Positions 39,763 through 48,564 of a stretch of 52,703 bases of DNA are shown one piece after another. The position numbers and the translations under genes are program-made. The stretch comes from Oscillospiraceae bacterium (GTDB taxonomy: Bacteria > Bacillota > Clostridia > Oscillospirales > Oscillospiraceae): positions 1 through 52,703 of the forward strand of contig JAFTYM010000047.1 in NCBI GenBank assembly GCA_017461585.1, read 5' to 3'. The notes under the pieces were generated by a model. The model was not told the origin of the DNA. It ran no database searches and worked only from the letters and a program-made list of their open reading frames with translations. Numbering within the stretch: the stretch's first letter is position 1; the number at the start of each line of letters is the position of its first letter.

Positions 39763-41721
39763 ATGAAAGTACCTTTCAACAACTTCGAGCATCTGTTTGA
39801 GCCCATCAAAGTCGGTCACACCACTCTCCGCAGCCGTGTCGAATTTTCCCCCATGGTCTGCGATCTGACCTTAAGCACCTGTGAAGCTTCACAGAACTAT
39901 ATCGATTTCGTTGAATCACAGGCAAGATCAGGCGTCGGTCTTATCACTCTCGGCGCAACTCCCGTTGACCGCACAACAGCACCTGACTATCCCGCAGAGC
40001 TGGATGTAACATCCGATGACAGAGCAACAAACCTGTTCCTTCTGTCTGAAGCTGCTCACCGCGGCGGTGCAAAGCTCTCCGCTGAGCTTGTACACGCAGG
40101 TCTCGGCGCTGACCCTGCCCTTATCAAGACACCTTATGCGCTGGCTCCCTCCAACTTCCCCCTGCCTGAGAGATGCCACTACATAAAGGAAATGGACCAG
40201 CACGATATTGAGTATGTTGTAAACTGCTTTGCAGACTGCGCACTCCGCCTTAAAAAGGCAAACTTCGACGCCGTTATGATCCACGGTGCCCACGGCAACC
40301 TGCTGGCTCAGTTCATGTCTCCCCTTACAAACCACAGAAACGATATTTACGGCGGCTCTTTTGAAAACCGCATCCGCTTCCCTCTCATGGTCCTCAAGGC
40401 AGTCCGCGAAGCAGTAGGCCCTGACTTCATCATCGAATACCGCATCAGCGGCGATGAGATCGCAGAGGGCGGTATCAAGGTCAATGACGTTATTGAGTTC
40501 CTTAAGGTCGCTCAGGAGTACATCGACCTCGTAAACATCTCCGCAGGCATCATCGTTGACGTACGCTCCCAGTACTACACAATGCCTCCTTACTTCCGTC
40601 CCAAGGCAGCAAACGTGCCTTACGCACGTGCTGTCAAGGCATGCCCCGACATTCACATTCCCGTATCCGTTGTCGGCAGCATCACCTCCGCAGAGCTTGC
40701 CGAGGAGATCATCGCATCAGGCGCTGCTGATATGGTAGCCATGGCTCGTCCTCTGCTGGCTGACCTTGATATGCTGAACAAGGCATGGCACGGTCACCCC
40801 GAAGATGCACGTCCCTGCCTGAGATGCTGGAACTGTGCAGGTTCCTTCGGCGGACATCTGTCCTGCGCTGTCAACCCTCAGCTTGCAAGAACACCCAGAT
40901 ATTCAAAGCCCGGCAAGGCAGACGTTAAAAAGAAAGTCGTTGTTGTTGGCGGCGGCATCGCAGGCTGTCAGGCTGCAATGACCCTTACAGAGCGCGGTCA
41001 TGATGTTGTCGTCTTTGAAAAGACAGACAAACTGGGCGGTCTTTTAAACGACATCAACAAGCTGTCCTTCAAGGATGATATGCTTGCATACACAAACTGG
41101 CTCCAGAAGACAGCCGCAAAGTGCGGTGCTGACTTCAGAATGAACACAGAGGCAACACCTGAGCTGGTTATGGCAGAGAATCCCGACGCTATCGTCGTTG
41201 CAACAGGTTCCGTTCCCGCACGTCCTCCCGTTCCCGGTATCGACCGTGAGAATGTCTACAACGTACTGGATGTAGACTCCGGCAGAGTAAAGATCCCCGG
41301 CGGCAAGGTAGTTGTCTGCGGCGGCGGTCTTTCCGGATGTGAATCCGCACTCCAGCTTGCTATGGACGGCTGCGACGTAACAGTTGTTGATATGATCGAC
41401 GAAAATGATTTCGCAAGCGGCATCCACTCCATCACACGCGAGATGCTGCTCATGCTGATGAACGACTACAAGGTCAAGAAGGTCGGCGGTCACATTGTTC
41501 GTTCTATCGGTGAAGACGGCGTAACAGTTGAAGGCAAGAATTGGAAATATCAGACTCTGGAAGCTGACTACGTTGTAGATGCTTTCGGTATGGTTAAAAA
41601 TCCCGTTGCAGATCAGTTCCGTTACCTCATTCCCGATGTATACGTTGTGGGCGATGCTTACGAAGTCCGCAATATCAAATATGCAAATCTCAAGGCATAC
41701 GACGACTGCTGCAATATCTAA
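39763..41721 (+). CDS. Old-Yellow-Enzyme/2,4-dienoyl-CoA-reductase family Fe-S flavoenzyme
   Basis: The 652-residue protein has an N-terminal FMN TIM barrel (HGAHGNLLAQFMSPLTNHRN then DIYGGSFENRIRF). A four-cysteine [4Fe-4S] motif follows (CLRCWNC, then C eleven residues on in GGHLSCAVNP). A C-terminal FAD/NAD(P)H module has VVVVGGGIAGCQAAMTL and VVVCGGGLSGCESAL. This is the three-cofactor layout of dienoyl-CoA reductase, enoate reductase and the BaiCD/BaiH or steroid-reductase group. These enzymes reduce an activated carbon-carbon double bond. The substrate is not readable; CoA thioesters, enoates, bile acids or steroids are all possible. AAAGGAG precedes ATG. Confidence 0.9.
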   Translation: MKVPFNNFEHLFEPIKVGHTTLRSRVEFSPMVCDLTLSTCEASQNYIDFVESQARSGVGLITLGATPVDRTTAPDYPAELDVTSDDRATNLFLLSEAAHRGGAKLSAELVHAGLGADPALIKTPYALAPSNFPLPERCHYIKEMDQHDIEYVVNCFADCALRLKKANFDAVMIHGAHGNLLAQFMSPLTNHRNDIYGGSFENRIRFPLMVLKAVREAVGPDFIIEYRISGDEIAEGGIKVNDVIEFLKVAQEYIDLVNISAGIIVDVRSQYYTMPPYFRPKAANVPYARAVKACPDIHIPVSVVGSITSAELAEEIIASGAADMVAMARPLLADLDMLNKAWHGHPEDARPCLRCWNCAGSFGGHLSCAVNPQLARTPRYSKPGKADVKKKVVVVGGGIAGCQAAMTLTERGHDVVVFEKTDKLGGLLNDINKLSFKDDMLAYTNWLQKTAAKCGADFRMNTEATPELVMAENPDAIVVATGSVPARPPVPGIDRENVYNVLDVDSGRVKIPGGKVVVCGGGLSGCESALQLAMDGCDVTVVDMIDENDFASGIHSITREMLLMLMNDYKVKKVGGHIVRSIGEDGVTVEGKNWKYQTLEADYVVDAFGMVKNPVADQFRYLIPDVYVVGDAYEVRNIKYANLKAYDDCCNI

Positions 41722-41733
41722 ACAAACAAAAAA

Positions 41734-41768
41734 AGCTTCTCGGTTTAGAAAACCGAGAAGCTATTTTG
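41734..41768. terminator. Terminator between the OYE gene and the Na+ symporter gene
   Basis: A 13-bp perfect stem AGCTTCTCGGTTT and complement, loop AGA, with ATTTTGTT rightward and AAAAAAA before it, giving T's leftward too. Confidence 0.85.
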
Positions 41769-41775
41769 TTATTAA

Positions 41776-43104
41776 TCAGAACGCAATTTTCATAAACAGC
41801 GCTACGAGACACAGAATCAACACGCAAAGAACATATAAGAATTTACCTGCGCTATGCCACAGACCTCCGCGAAGCTTTGATACTCCTTTGTTGATTTCCT
41901 CCAGCAGATCGTCCTTCTTCATGATCCAGAACCATGAGACAGCGCCTAACGCTGCACCGATGGGGATGATATAAATGGATACGATGTCCATCCAGGGACC
42001 CCAGTTAAAAATCGGCTCCATATTCAAGCCAAAACCTAAGCATATTACCGCCAGAATTATCAAAACAAGACCGCGCTTAAGTTTGGGGAATTTATTCTGA
42101 AGAGATTCTCCGACAGCTTCAAACATATTCTGCAGAGATGTTACACCTGCAAAAACCATAGCGGCGTACAGTATGATCGCAAACAGCTGACCGCCGTGAA
42201 TATCCTGTAAAATTCGGGGCAGAGTTACAAACAGCAGAGAGGGACCTGCACCCACATCAAGACCGTAAGCGAAGCTTGCGGGGATAATGACGAGAGCGGC
42301 AACTAAAGCTGCGATGGTATCAAACATAGCTGTGCGTACAGCCAGTTTGACTACATCCTCTTTGTCGTCAAGATATGCACCATACACGATCATGCCGCTG
42401 CCTGTTACAGACAGAGAGAAGAGCGCCTGTCCCATTGCCCATATCCATGTCATAGGCTCTTTAAGCTTTTCCCACTCAAAGGTGAACATGAACTTGTAGC
42501 CTGCGGCTGCACCGGGCAGGAACGCAACACGTACAGCAAGAATTACAAAGATCACAAAGAAAACAGGCATCATGATCTTATTAGTTTTTTCAATGCTCTT
42601 TGCGCCCAGCAATAATGTGAGAAGTGTTCCCACCACTATGATTATGTGGAAAGGCACAACAGAGTATTCCGTTGTAGAGAAACCGTCAAACCATGCGCCT
42701 GTATCAACTGTCATCAGTTCACCGGTTACAGACTGGAAAAGCGCTTTAAGAACATAGGCGATAATTACCGCATAACCGATAGCGATACACATAGAACCTG
42801 CCAGCGGCAGCCAGCCCAGAAGACCGCCTGCTTTGCCCAATCTGGGGCTGCGTGACTCCCAAGCCTTCTTATAAGAACCCAGCGTACCTGTACGTGATCT
42901 TCGTCCGATGGCATATTCAGCAGACAGACCCACAATACTGAAAAGTGCCACAAATATCAGGTATGCAACCAAACACGCACCGCCGCCGTTTGCACCCATT
43001 TTTGCGGGAAATCCCCAAACGTTAGCCATACCGACCGCAGAGCCAACCGCTGATAAAATAAAGCCCCAACGGCTGAACAGAGTTGCATTTTCCTTCTGTT
43101 TCAT
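41776..43104 (-). CDS. Sodium-dependent transporter (NSS/SNF family)
   Basis: The 442-residue protein has about twelve transmembrane helices, with the NSS signature GFILSAVGSAVGMANVWGFP in helix 1 and the Na+/substrate region FSLSVTGSGMIVYGAYL in helix 6. Bacterial members import amino acids or related solutes with sodium. ATG 43104 was chosen because the promoter overlaps the upstream ATG codons. The gene converges with the SDR-OYE operon and diverges from the LysR gene, suggesting that this LysR protein may control it. Confidence 0.9.
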   Translation of the reverse strand: MKQKENATLFSRWGFILSAVGSAVGMANVWGFPAKMGANGGGACLVAYLIFVALFSIVGLSAEYAIGRRSRTGTLGSYKKAWESRSPRLGKAGGLLGWLPLAGSMCIAIGYAVIIAYVLKALFQSVTGELMTVDTGAWFDGFSTTEYSVVPFHIIIVVGTLLTLLLGAKSIEKTNKIMMPVFFVIFVILAVRVAFLPGAAAGYKFMFTFEWEKLKEPMTWIWAMGQALFSLSVTGSGMIVYGAYLDDKEDVVKLAVRTAMFDTIAALVAALVIIPASFAYGLDVGAGPSLLFVTLPRILQDIHGGQLFAIILYAAMVFAGVTSLQNMFEAVGESLQNKFPKLKRGLVLIILAVICLGFGLNMEPIFNWGPWMDIVSIYIIPIGAALGAVSWFWIMKKDDLLEEINKGVSKLRGGLWHSAGKFLYVLCVLILCLVALFMKIAF

Positions 43105-43130
43105 AACAATATATTTCCCTTCTTTTCCTC

Positions 43131-43179
43131 TTGACATAAGTGTCAAAATCAGTATAATAATCCAATATATATTTGTCAA
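43131..43179 (-). promoter_or_regulatory. Promoter of the Na+ symporter gene with palindrome at the start site
   Basis: Perfect TTGACA (43179-43174), 17-bp spacer, TATACT (43156-43151) on the minus strand. The start near 43144 lies in the palindrome TTGACA-TAAG-TGTCAA (43131-43146), a possible operator. Confidence 0.8.
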
Positions 43180-43230
43180 ATAAATGGTTTTTATCAGAAC
43201 TATTAAAAATTTTAATATCTCGGAGCAGTT

Positions 43231-44115
43231 ATGGATATACGAAATTTAACAACTTTTGTTCACGTGGCAGAGCTGGGCAACTTTTCCCGTGCTGCAGAGC
43301 GATTGGGTTATTCTCAGCCAACAATTTCCGTACAGATACGTCAGCTTGAGCAGGAATTGGGCTTTCGCCTGTTTGACCGAATCGGTCACTCAGTAAGGCT
43401 GACCGACAAAGGCCGCGATACACTTTCCTACGCGCAGCAGGTATGCAGACTTTGTCAACAGATGACCTTTAGCGATAATGAAGAGAACTCACGGGAAACT
43501 CTCATCAGAGTTGCTACATCCGACTCTCTGAGCGCCCCCCTGCTTTACGAGTGTTTTCCTCACATACGTAAAGCATACCCCAATATCCACCTGAAGCTTA
43601 CAACAGCAGGTACCGAAGACCTGTTCAGCATGCTCGATCACAATGAGGTCGATATTGTCTGCACGTTGGACAGCCACATTTACAACACCAATTACTGTAT
43701 AGCAGGTGAAAAAAGCATTGGCGTGCATTTTGTTGTTAATACTGACTCCCCTTTGGCAGATAACACATCCCTGAGCAAGGATGACCTGATGTCGCAAAAT
43801 ATGCTTTTGACCGAGACAGGCATGAGTTACCGCCGTTTACTGGATGAATGGCTGGCAAAAAACTCTTTGGAGATACATCCCGTTTTAGAGGCAGGTCAGG
43901 CTGACCTGATCTGTTCCCTTGTGGAAATGGGGTTGGGCTGCTCTTTTCTTCCGGATTACATCACAGAGGACGCCGTATCCCGAAAAACAGTAAAGCGCCT
44001 TTCTGCAGAGGGCTTTTATCCCGAGCTTTGGAAGCAGATTCTGTATCACCGCGAAAAATGGGTATCTCCCTCTATGCAAACCGTACTTGGCATCATGACA
44101 GATCATTGGCTCTGA
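43231..44115 (+). CDS. LysR-family transcriptional regulator
   Basis: The 294-residue protein has the LysR winged helix (NLTTFVHVAELGNFSRAAER, then LGYSQPTISVQIRQLEQELG) and a two-lobe substrate-binding domain (about 90-290). It is transcribed divergently from the Na+ symporter gene, whose promoter is 52 bp away. By the usual LysR rule it may control that gene, and possibly the SDR-OYE operon. CGGAG precedes ATG. Confidence 0.93.
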   Translation: MDIRNLTTFVHVAELGNFSRAAERLGYSQPTISVQIRQLEQELGFRLFDRIGHSVRLTDKGRDTLSYAQQVCRLCQQMTFSDNEENSRETLIRVATSDSLSAPLLYECFPHIRKAYPNIHLKLTTAGTEDLFSMLDHNEVDIVCTLDSHIYNTNYCIAGEKSIGVHFVVNTDSPLADNTSLSKDDLMSQNMLLTETGMSYRRLLDEWLAKNSLEIHPVLEAGQADLICSLVEMGLGCSFLPDYITEDAVSRKTVKRLSAEGFYPELWKQILYHREKWVSPSMQTVLGIMTDHWL

Positions 44116-44125
44116 TATACACAAA

Positions 44126-44160
44126 AAAGCGGTAGTGATCAAGTATCACTACCGCTTTAT
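44126..44160. terminator. Terminator between lysR and thiT
   Basis: A 14-bp stem AAAGCGGTAGTGAT and complement, loop CAAGT, with ATTATTAT rightward and a run of A's before it that gives T's leftward. It serves both convergent genes. Confidence 0.8.
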
Positions 44161-44162
44161 TA

Positions 44163-44723
44163 TTATCTTTCAAGGAGCTTTGTAAACGCCTTTGACGTCA
44201 TAAGCGCCCACGCTGCAAGCACCGTAAGTATCAGCTCAGGCAGCATATATTGTCCGTTATAGACAATGGAGTATATAAACTTACCCATTCCCTCAGGCGC
44301 CCACTGTCCCCAGATGACAATACCTGTAATAAAGTGGCACACAAATCTGATAATTATCAGCACAGTAATTACAGCAAGCACCTTCGCCTTTCCGTTTTTG
44401 ACGGATACTATACCCGTTGCACCAAGTATACCGAACGGTACAATATAATCAAAGAGTATGCAAATAATAACTGCGGTCGCTGTGTAGCAATAAGGGAACA
44501 CGTTGCCCTCAACAAGCGCCTGCACAAGCTGAACTGCTGCAAAAAGTCCGCTTGTTGCAAATCCCCACTTTACTCCGTGCCTCAACCCTACGAGCAAAAC
44601 AGGCAGCATACTCACCAGGGTTACGCTTCCGCCCATTGGCATGTTGTAAATCTTAACAAAGCTAAGAGCTACAGACAACGCCAACAAAATGGCACATTCA
44701 CACAGTCTTCTTGTTTTTGTCAT
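44163..44723 (-). CDS. thiT: Thiamine ECF transporter S component ThiT
   Basis: The 186-residue protein has about six transmembrane helices and the ThiT pattern GGSVTLVSMLPVLLVGLRHG, YCYTATAVIICILFDYIVPF, and HFITGIVIWGQWAPEG near the substrate site. It binds thiamine and uses the shared ECF module. The start ATG 44723 has GGAGGAATATT upstream. It is under a TPP riboswitch and follows thiN, so it is controlled by thiamine diphosphate. Confidence 0.93.
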   Translation of the reverse strand: MTKTRRLCECAILLALSVALSFVKIYNMPMGGSVTLVSMLPVLLVGLRHGVKWGFATSGLFAAVQLVQALVEGNVFPYCYTATAVIICILFDYIVPFGILGATGIVSVKNGKAKVLAVITVLIIIRFVCHFITGIVIWGQWAPEGMGKFIYSIVYNGQYMLPELILTVLAAWALMTSKAFTKLLER

Positions 44724-44736
44724 AAATATTCCTCCT

Positions 44737-44776
44737 AAAACTAAAATTACCACACAGAAAATATCCGTGTGGTAAA
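44737..44776 (-). terminator. Attenuator terminator of the TPP riboswitch
   Basis: On the minus strand TTACCACACG pairs with CTGTGTGGTAA-type complement (44775-44748), followed by TTTTAGTTTTAGG. It lies between the TPP riboswitch and the thiT ribosome binding site. Confidence 0.8.
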
Positions 44777-44807
44777 ACAGTTTCAAGATGACAAAAGGTC
44801 CCTGCTC

Positions 44808-44892
44808 TTCTATCTCCCTACGACGGCATTATCCGTATCAGGTTAAAGGGTTTGGAATAATTCCATCTCAGCCGAAGCACCCCTGATATTAT
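44808..44892 (-). promoter_or_regulatory. TPP riboswitch (THI box)
   Basis: The minus strand shows the conserved boxes GGGGTGCTTCGGCTGAGA and ACCCTTTAACCTGATACGGA, then TAATGCCGTCGTAGGGA. These are the pyrimidine- and pyrophosphate-sensing helices of the TPP riboswitch. It precedes thiT and its attenuator. Confidence 0.97.
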
Positions 44893-44910
44893 TCTGTTTG
44901 GTTGAATTTA

Positions 44911-44939
44911 ATAATATCACTACACTATTTTCTTGTCAA
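44911..44939 (-). promoter_or_regulatory. Sigma-A promoter of the thiT transcript
   Basis: Perfect TTGACA (44939-44934), 17-bp spacer, TATTAT (44916-44911), overlapping the end of thiN. It allows thiT to be made apart from thiN. Confidence 0.8.
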
Positions 44940-45579
44940 ACAAATTTGAGTATCTGAGCAGGTTTTCAACCTCAGTATAAACTGCAATGGTTCCGCTGCT
45001 TGCACAAACCGATGCCTCTTTACCGACAAACTCATTTCCCACTCCAAGTGTTACGGTCGATGACAGCAGCACTTTATCTGTCTCATATTTGAATCCGCAA
45101 ATGTCAACTCCGACGCAGCTATCACTTAAAGAAAATACGGAAACTCGTCCATGAGCATCTTTTAAAAACTCCAGCCTTCTCTTTGAAAAGGCAGTAATTC
45201 CATACTTGCCATCCACAAAGACCGCAGTTTTCCCCTTCTCCGCCATTCCCTTTAAAAGCGACATATTACCCAAGGTGTGGTCTAAGGCACCTCCTATACA
45301 GCCGTATAATATAAAGTTATCAAATCCGCGTATAGATGCATATTCTATCGCCAAAGCTGTGTCTGTATCATCTTTTTCAACAGGGTGCTTTACAACATCC
45401 ACAGAATCCGGTAAATCAGGATCTGTGACAGAGTCCATATCCCCCAAAAACACATGAGGGCCTATCCCCGTTTTTTTGAGAGAGTCAAGTCCACCGTCTG
45501 CGGCAATAATAAGATCACCTTCATGTGGGTTTATTTCAACATCAACGGGCACAGCCCCTATTATATGGCAAATTTTCAT
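44920..45579 (-). CDS. thiN: Thiamine pyrophosphokinase
   Basis: The 219-residue protein has the catalytic IIAADGGLDSLKKTGIGPHV, then LGDMDS, EKDDTDTALAIEYA and YGCIGGALDHTLGN of the family. The C-terminal beta-sandwich domain follows (TLGVGNEFVGKEASV). It makes TPP from thiamine and ATP, which matches ThiT in the thiamine salvage unit. The TPP riboswitch downstream of it governs thiT, not thiN. Confidence 0.95.
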   Translation of the reverse strand: MKICHIIGAVPVDVEINPHEGDLIIAADGGLDSLKKTGIGPHVFLGDMDSVTDPDLPDSVDVVKHPVEKDDTDTALAIEYASIRGFDNFILYGCIGGALDHTLGNMSLLKGMAEKGKTAVFVDGKYGITAFSKRRLEFLKDAHGRVSVFSLSDSCVGVDICGFKYETDKVLLSSTVTLGVGNEFVGKEASVCASSGTIAVYTEVENLLRYSNLFDKKIV

Positions 45580-45617
45580 AGTACCACGCCTTTCTTGGGC
45601 ATATTATAACAAAAAAC

Positions 45618-45646
45618 TTCACAAAATCCACACTATATGTTATTAT
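45618..45646 (+). promoter_or_regulatory. Promoter of the thymidylate-synthase-fold gene
   Basis: TTCACA (45618-45623), 17-bp spacer, TATTAT (45641-45646), 31 bp before the ATG at 45678. Confidence 0.65.
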
Positions 45647-45677
45647 ATTACAAATATTCTTCAAATGAGGTATTGCT

Positions 45678-46436
45678 ATGAACGAACTTATCGCAAGAGG
45701 ACGCTCTCTCCCCGAAGCATACCACAACGCTCTCATCGAGCTGCACGAAAACGGAGAGCATTGTCCCTGCCCCGACTATAATACAACACAGAAAGAGTGT
45801 TCCATGACCATGGTTGTGGAAGAGCCCCTGTCCGAGCCTCTTATCAGCCGTCTTTTCATCGGCGGTCCCAAAGAGCTTGAGCAGTACCGTCAGGAAATGC
45901 TGGACGGTATTCTGGACTTTGAGATAGAGCGCGGCAACTGGGAGTACACTTACCACTCCCGTATGGCAGAGCAGCTCCCCTTTATTCTCCGTGATCTGCG
46001 CCGTAACCCCTCCTCCCGCCGTGCAGTTATCGACATCCGCGACTGGAAGCATGACGCGGCAGAGGGCAACGAAAATCCCGCATGCCTGCAGCATATCCAG
46101 TATTTCATTCGTGATGACAAGCTGCACTGCAAAGTTCTCTTCCGCTCCAACGATGCTTGCAAGGCAACCTTTATGAACGCCTTTGCACTTATCATGCTGC
46201 AGGAGCGTATCGCAAAAGAGCTTGGCGTTCAGATGGGCACATATTCCCACCGTGCAAACAGCTTCCATTGCTATGAAAAGGATTTCCCCATGCTGGATGG
46301 CTATGTAAAGCGCATAAACTCCGCTGAAGATGACAGCGACATCACCTATGACTATGAAGAGGTCTGGAAGCCCATGATGGAAGGATACCAGGCAGAGATC
46401 TCTCAGATGGTCGAGGAGTTAAAGAACAGACCTTAG
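45678..46436 (+). CDS. Thymidylate-synthase-family protein
   Basis: The 252-residue protein has the thymidylate synthase core. The catalytic-cysteine segment reads NPACLQHIQYFI in place of the usual PCHxxxQF. VLFRSNDACKATFMNAFALI gives the RSxD and Asn motifs, and SHRANSFHCYEKDF is the HxY nucleotide site. It should bind a pyrimidine deoxynucleotide and transfer a one-carbon unit. The His next to the catalytic Cys is Leu, and the N-terminal THF-binding part is short, so the activity may differ from ThyA. GAGG precedes the ATG. Confidence 0.7.
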   Translation: MNELIARGRSLPEAYHNALIELHENGEHCPCPDYNTTQKECSMTMVVEEPLSEPLISRLFIGGPKELEQYRQEMLDGILDFEIERGNWEYTYHSRMAEQLPFILRDLRRNPSSRRAVIDIRDWKHDAAEGNENPACLQHIQYFIRDDKLHCKVLFRSNDACKATFMNAFALIMLQERIAKELGVQMGTYSHRANSFHCYEKDFPMLDGYVKRINSAEDDSDITYDYEEVWKPMMEGYQAEISQMVEELKNRP

Positions 46437-46471
46437 TAAAATCCCTACTTTTATAAAGGGAGGTAGACTAT

Positions 46472-47365
46472 ATGTCAACCGCACACAAAGGCTATGGGCA
46501 TCATCTCAGAAGGCTTAGCATAAGTGCACTTATAATAGTTGCCGTATGTCTCGTCGTCATTATCACCTCCGCACTCATTATAAATCTGGTTCTTATCCCC
46601 TCCGCAAAATACAAAACCGCAGTCAGCGACATGGATTCAGGCAATTACATCAAAGCCATACAGGAATTCATAGCTCTTGACGATTATAAAGACAGCCTGG
46701 ATAAAACCGTCACCTGTCTTGAGTTTATTTATGGTATAGAGCTTGAGTCTGCCACCACAACGGCGCTCTCTCCATGGTGGGTCATCACCGCCGACGGACA
46801 GGTTTCCTTTGACCAAAGCGCGTATAACGGTGACGGTGATCTGTCTATTCCTCAGGTCATTGACGGAATAATAGTCACCTCTATTGCAGAATACGGCTTT
46901 TCAAACAGCTATGAAATAATCACAGTTGATATCCCCAACACCGTTACAGAGCTTCAGGAAGGTGCATTTTATTACTGCACCGCACTTCAAAGCATAACGC
47001 TCCCGTCCTCTGTCAGAAAAATCGGCGACAGCGCTTTTTTCTCCAATATGTCACTTAAATCCGTGGAGCTGCCCTCTTCTCTTTCAACCTTGGGAATCGG
47101 TGCATTTGAAAACTGTGCAAACCTTGTCTCTGTAAATATTCCCAGAAGGCTTTCCGTTATTTCCAGCTCTGCCTTCAAAAGCTGTACTGCACTCCAAACC
47201 ATAACATTTGACGGCACACCTAAAGAGATCGCAGGTGCAGCATTCTCGGGATGCACTTCTCTTGACACGGTTTATTACCACGGAACACAGAGCAACTGGA
47301 GTACAATCGTCATAGTTCCCGACAATGAGCCGCTTTTAAATGCTGAAATAATATTTGAACAGTAA
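46472..47365 (+). CDS. Membrane-anchored leucine-rich repeat (BspA-like) protein
   Basis: The 297-residue protein has one N-terminal membrane helix (about 17-45), a short helical linker, then about five LRR_5/BspA-type repeats. Examples are IITVDIPNTVTELQEGAFYY, LQSITLPSSVRKIGDSAFFS and LVSVNIPRRLSVISSSAFKS. Such surface repeats are common in gut Clostridia and bind host or bacterial ligands. GGGAGG lies upstream of ATG. The stop codon lies in the following terminator stem. Confidence 0.9.
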   Translation: MSTAHKGYGHHLRRLSISALIIVAVCLVVIITSALIINLVLIPSAKYKTAVSDMDSGNYIKAIQEFIALDDYKDSLDKTVTCLEFIYGIELESATTTALSPWWVITADGQVSFDQSAYNGDGDLSIPQVIDGIIVTSIAEYGFSNSYEIITVDIPNTVTELQEGAFYYCTALQSITLPSSVRKIGDSAFFSNMSLKSVELPSSLSTLGIGAFENCANLVSVNIPRRLSVISSSAFKSCTALQTITFDGTPKEIAGAAFSGCTSLDTVYYHGTQSNWSTIVIVPDNEPLLNAEIIFEQ

Positions 47366-47392
47366 GTACTTCGGTACTTACTGTTTTCTTTT
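47358..47392 (+). terminator. Terminator at the end of the LRR gene
   Basis: A 12-bp stem AACAGTAAGTAC/GTACTTACTGTT with a stable TTCG tetraloop and TTTCTTTT. The LRR stop codon is inside the left arm. Confidence 0.9.
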
Positions 47393-47438
47393 CCCCGTCT
47401 TTTGTGGTATAGTAATACCTGCGAAAGGTGGTAAGAAT

Positions 47439-48563
47439 ATGCGCACAGCTGAAAAAACAAGAAAACCGCAGCTTTTAAAATACTTTTTATCGGCACTGCT
47501 GCCTGTTTTGCTGCTGTGTTTATTTTATTTTCTCACAACAAAACGTGATGCCATTAACAGCGTGCAGGAAAAGTTTTCTCTCCCCGCTCTACGTTTTCTC
47601 GGCAAAACATTTTCTGCAATCCCCGTATCCATACTTGAAATTTTTATCGCAGCTGCTGTTATAGCGGCAATCGTATACATATTTAAATTCATATCAGCTC
47701 TGCTGTCTTTCAGACGTGCCAAAACAGTTACCATTCTCCGTTTTCTTCTTATCCTCGTCATAATTCTCGCATGGATATGGAACGGCTACTGCTGGCTTTG
47801 GAATGCAGGTTATTATGCAGACAGCTTTGCTGAAAAAGCCGGTTTGGAAACCGTCGGCATCTCCACAGACGACCTGTACAACGCCGCAAAATTTTTCTGC
47901 GAGCAGGCAAACGCCCTCTCCTATCTTGTTCCCCGCGATGACGATGGAATCTTCTGCGGAGGTTTTGAGTATTTTGCCGAAAGCTATGACACGCTTTACG
48001 CTCCCATAGACGAAGAATTTCCGTTTCTCGCAGGGCAGACGACCATGCCAAAAGGCGTATTTTTCTCAAAAATCATGAGCTATATGGGCTATACAGGTCT
48101 GTTTTTCCCGTTTTCCGGTGAGACATATATAAACACCGATCAGCCCGCATGGGATATACCCAACACCATCGCCCACGAGATAGCACACCAGCGCGGAGTA
48201 CACTTTGAAGCAGAGGCAAACTTCATCGGCATTGCCGCATGCATACAGTCCGACGAACTGTACTACAGATACTCAGGCTATATGGCCGGTCTTATCCACC
48301 TGACCAACGCCCTTTACACCGCAGATCCCGAAAGATACTGGGAGCTCCGCGACAGTTTCTCCGCCCATTTGGAGGCGGACTGGCAGGACAACAACCGCTA
48401 CTGGCAGGAGAAAGAGGGCAAGCTCAATGAAGTTGCAGATATGGTTTATGACACATTTCTGCAGGTAAACAATCAGCCTTCAGGCCTGCAATCTTACGGC
48501 GAATGTGTGGATTTGCTTGTCCTGTGGCTGAACACCAGCGCTTACTCACCCATGGAGGGATAA
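47439..48563 (+). CDS. DUF3810 membrane metallopeptidase
   Basis: The 374-residue protein has three N-terminal membrane helices (within about 14-120) and an extracytoplasmic zinc-peptidase-like domain. TIAHEIAHQRGVHFEAEANF carries HEIAH plus the downstream EAEAN glutamate. The family function is unknown. ATG 47439 was chosen because AAAGGTGG lies 7 nt upstream. It is followed 1 bp later by the pentapeptide gene, so the two are co-transcribed. Confidence 0.88.
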   Translation: MRTAEKTRKPQLLKYFLSALLPVLLLCLFYFLTTKRDAINSVQEKFSLPALRFLGKTFSAIPVSILEIFIAAAVIAAIVYIFKFISALLSFRRAKTVTILRFLLILVIILAWIWNGYCWLWNAGYYADSFAEKAGLETVGISTDDLYNAAKFFCEQANALSYLVPRDDDGIFCGGFEYFAESYDTLYAPIDEEFPFLAGQTTMPKGVFFSKIMSYMGYTGLFFPFSGETYINTDQPAWDIPNTIAHEIAHQRGVHFEAEANFIGIAACIQSDELYYRYSGYMAGLIHLTNALYTADPERYWELRDSFSAHLEADWQDNNRYWQEKEGKLNEVADMVYDTFLQVNNQPSGLQSYGECVDLLVLWLNTSAYSPMEG

Positions 48564-48564
48564 T

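Noticed and set aside
38902-39819. A 305-codon frame antisense to the SDR gene
   Set aside because: The SDR on the plus strand has all family motifs, a promoter and a Shine-Dalgarno sequence. The antisense frame has none of these.
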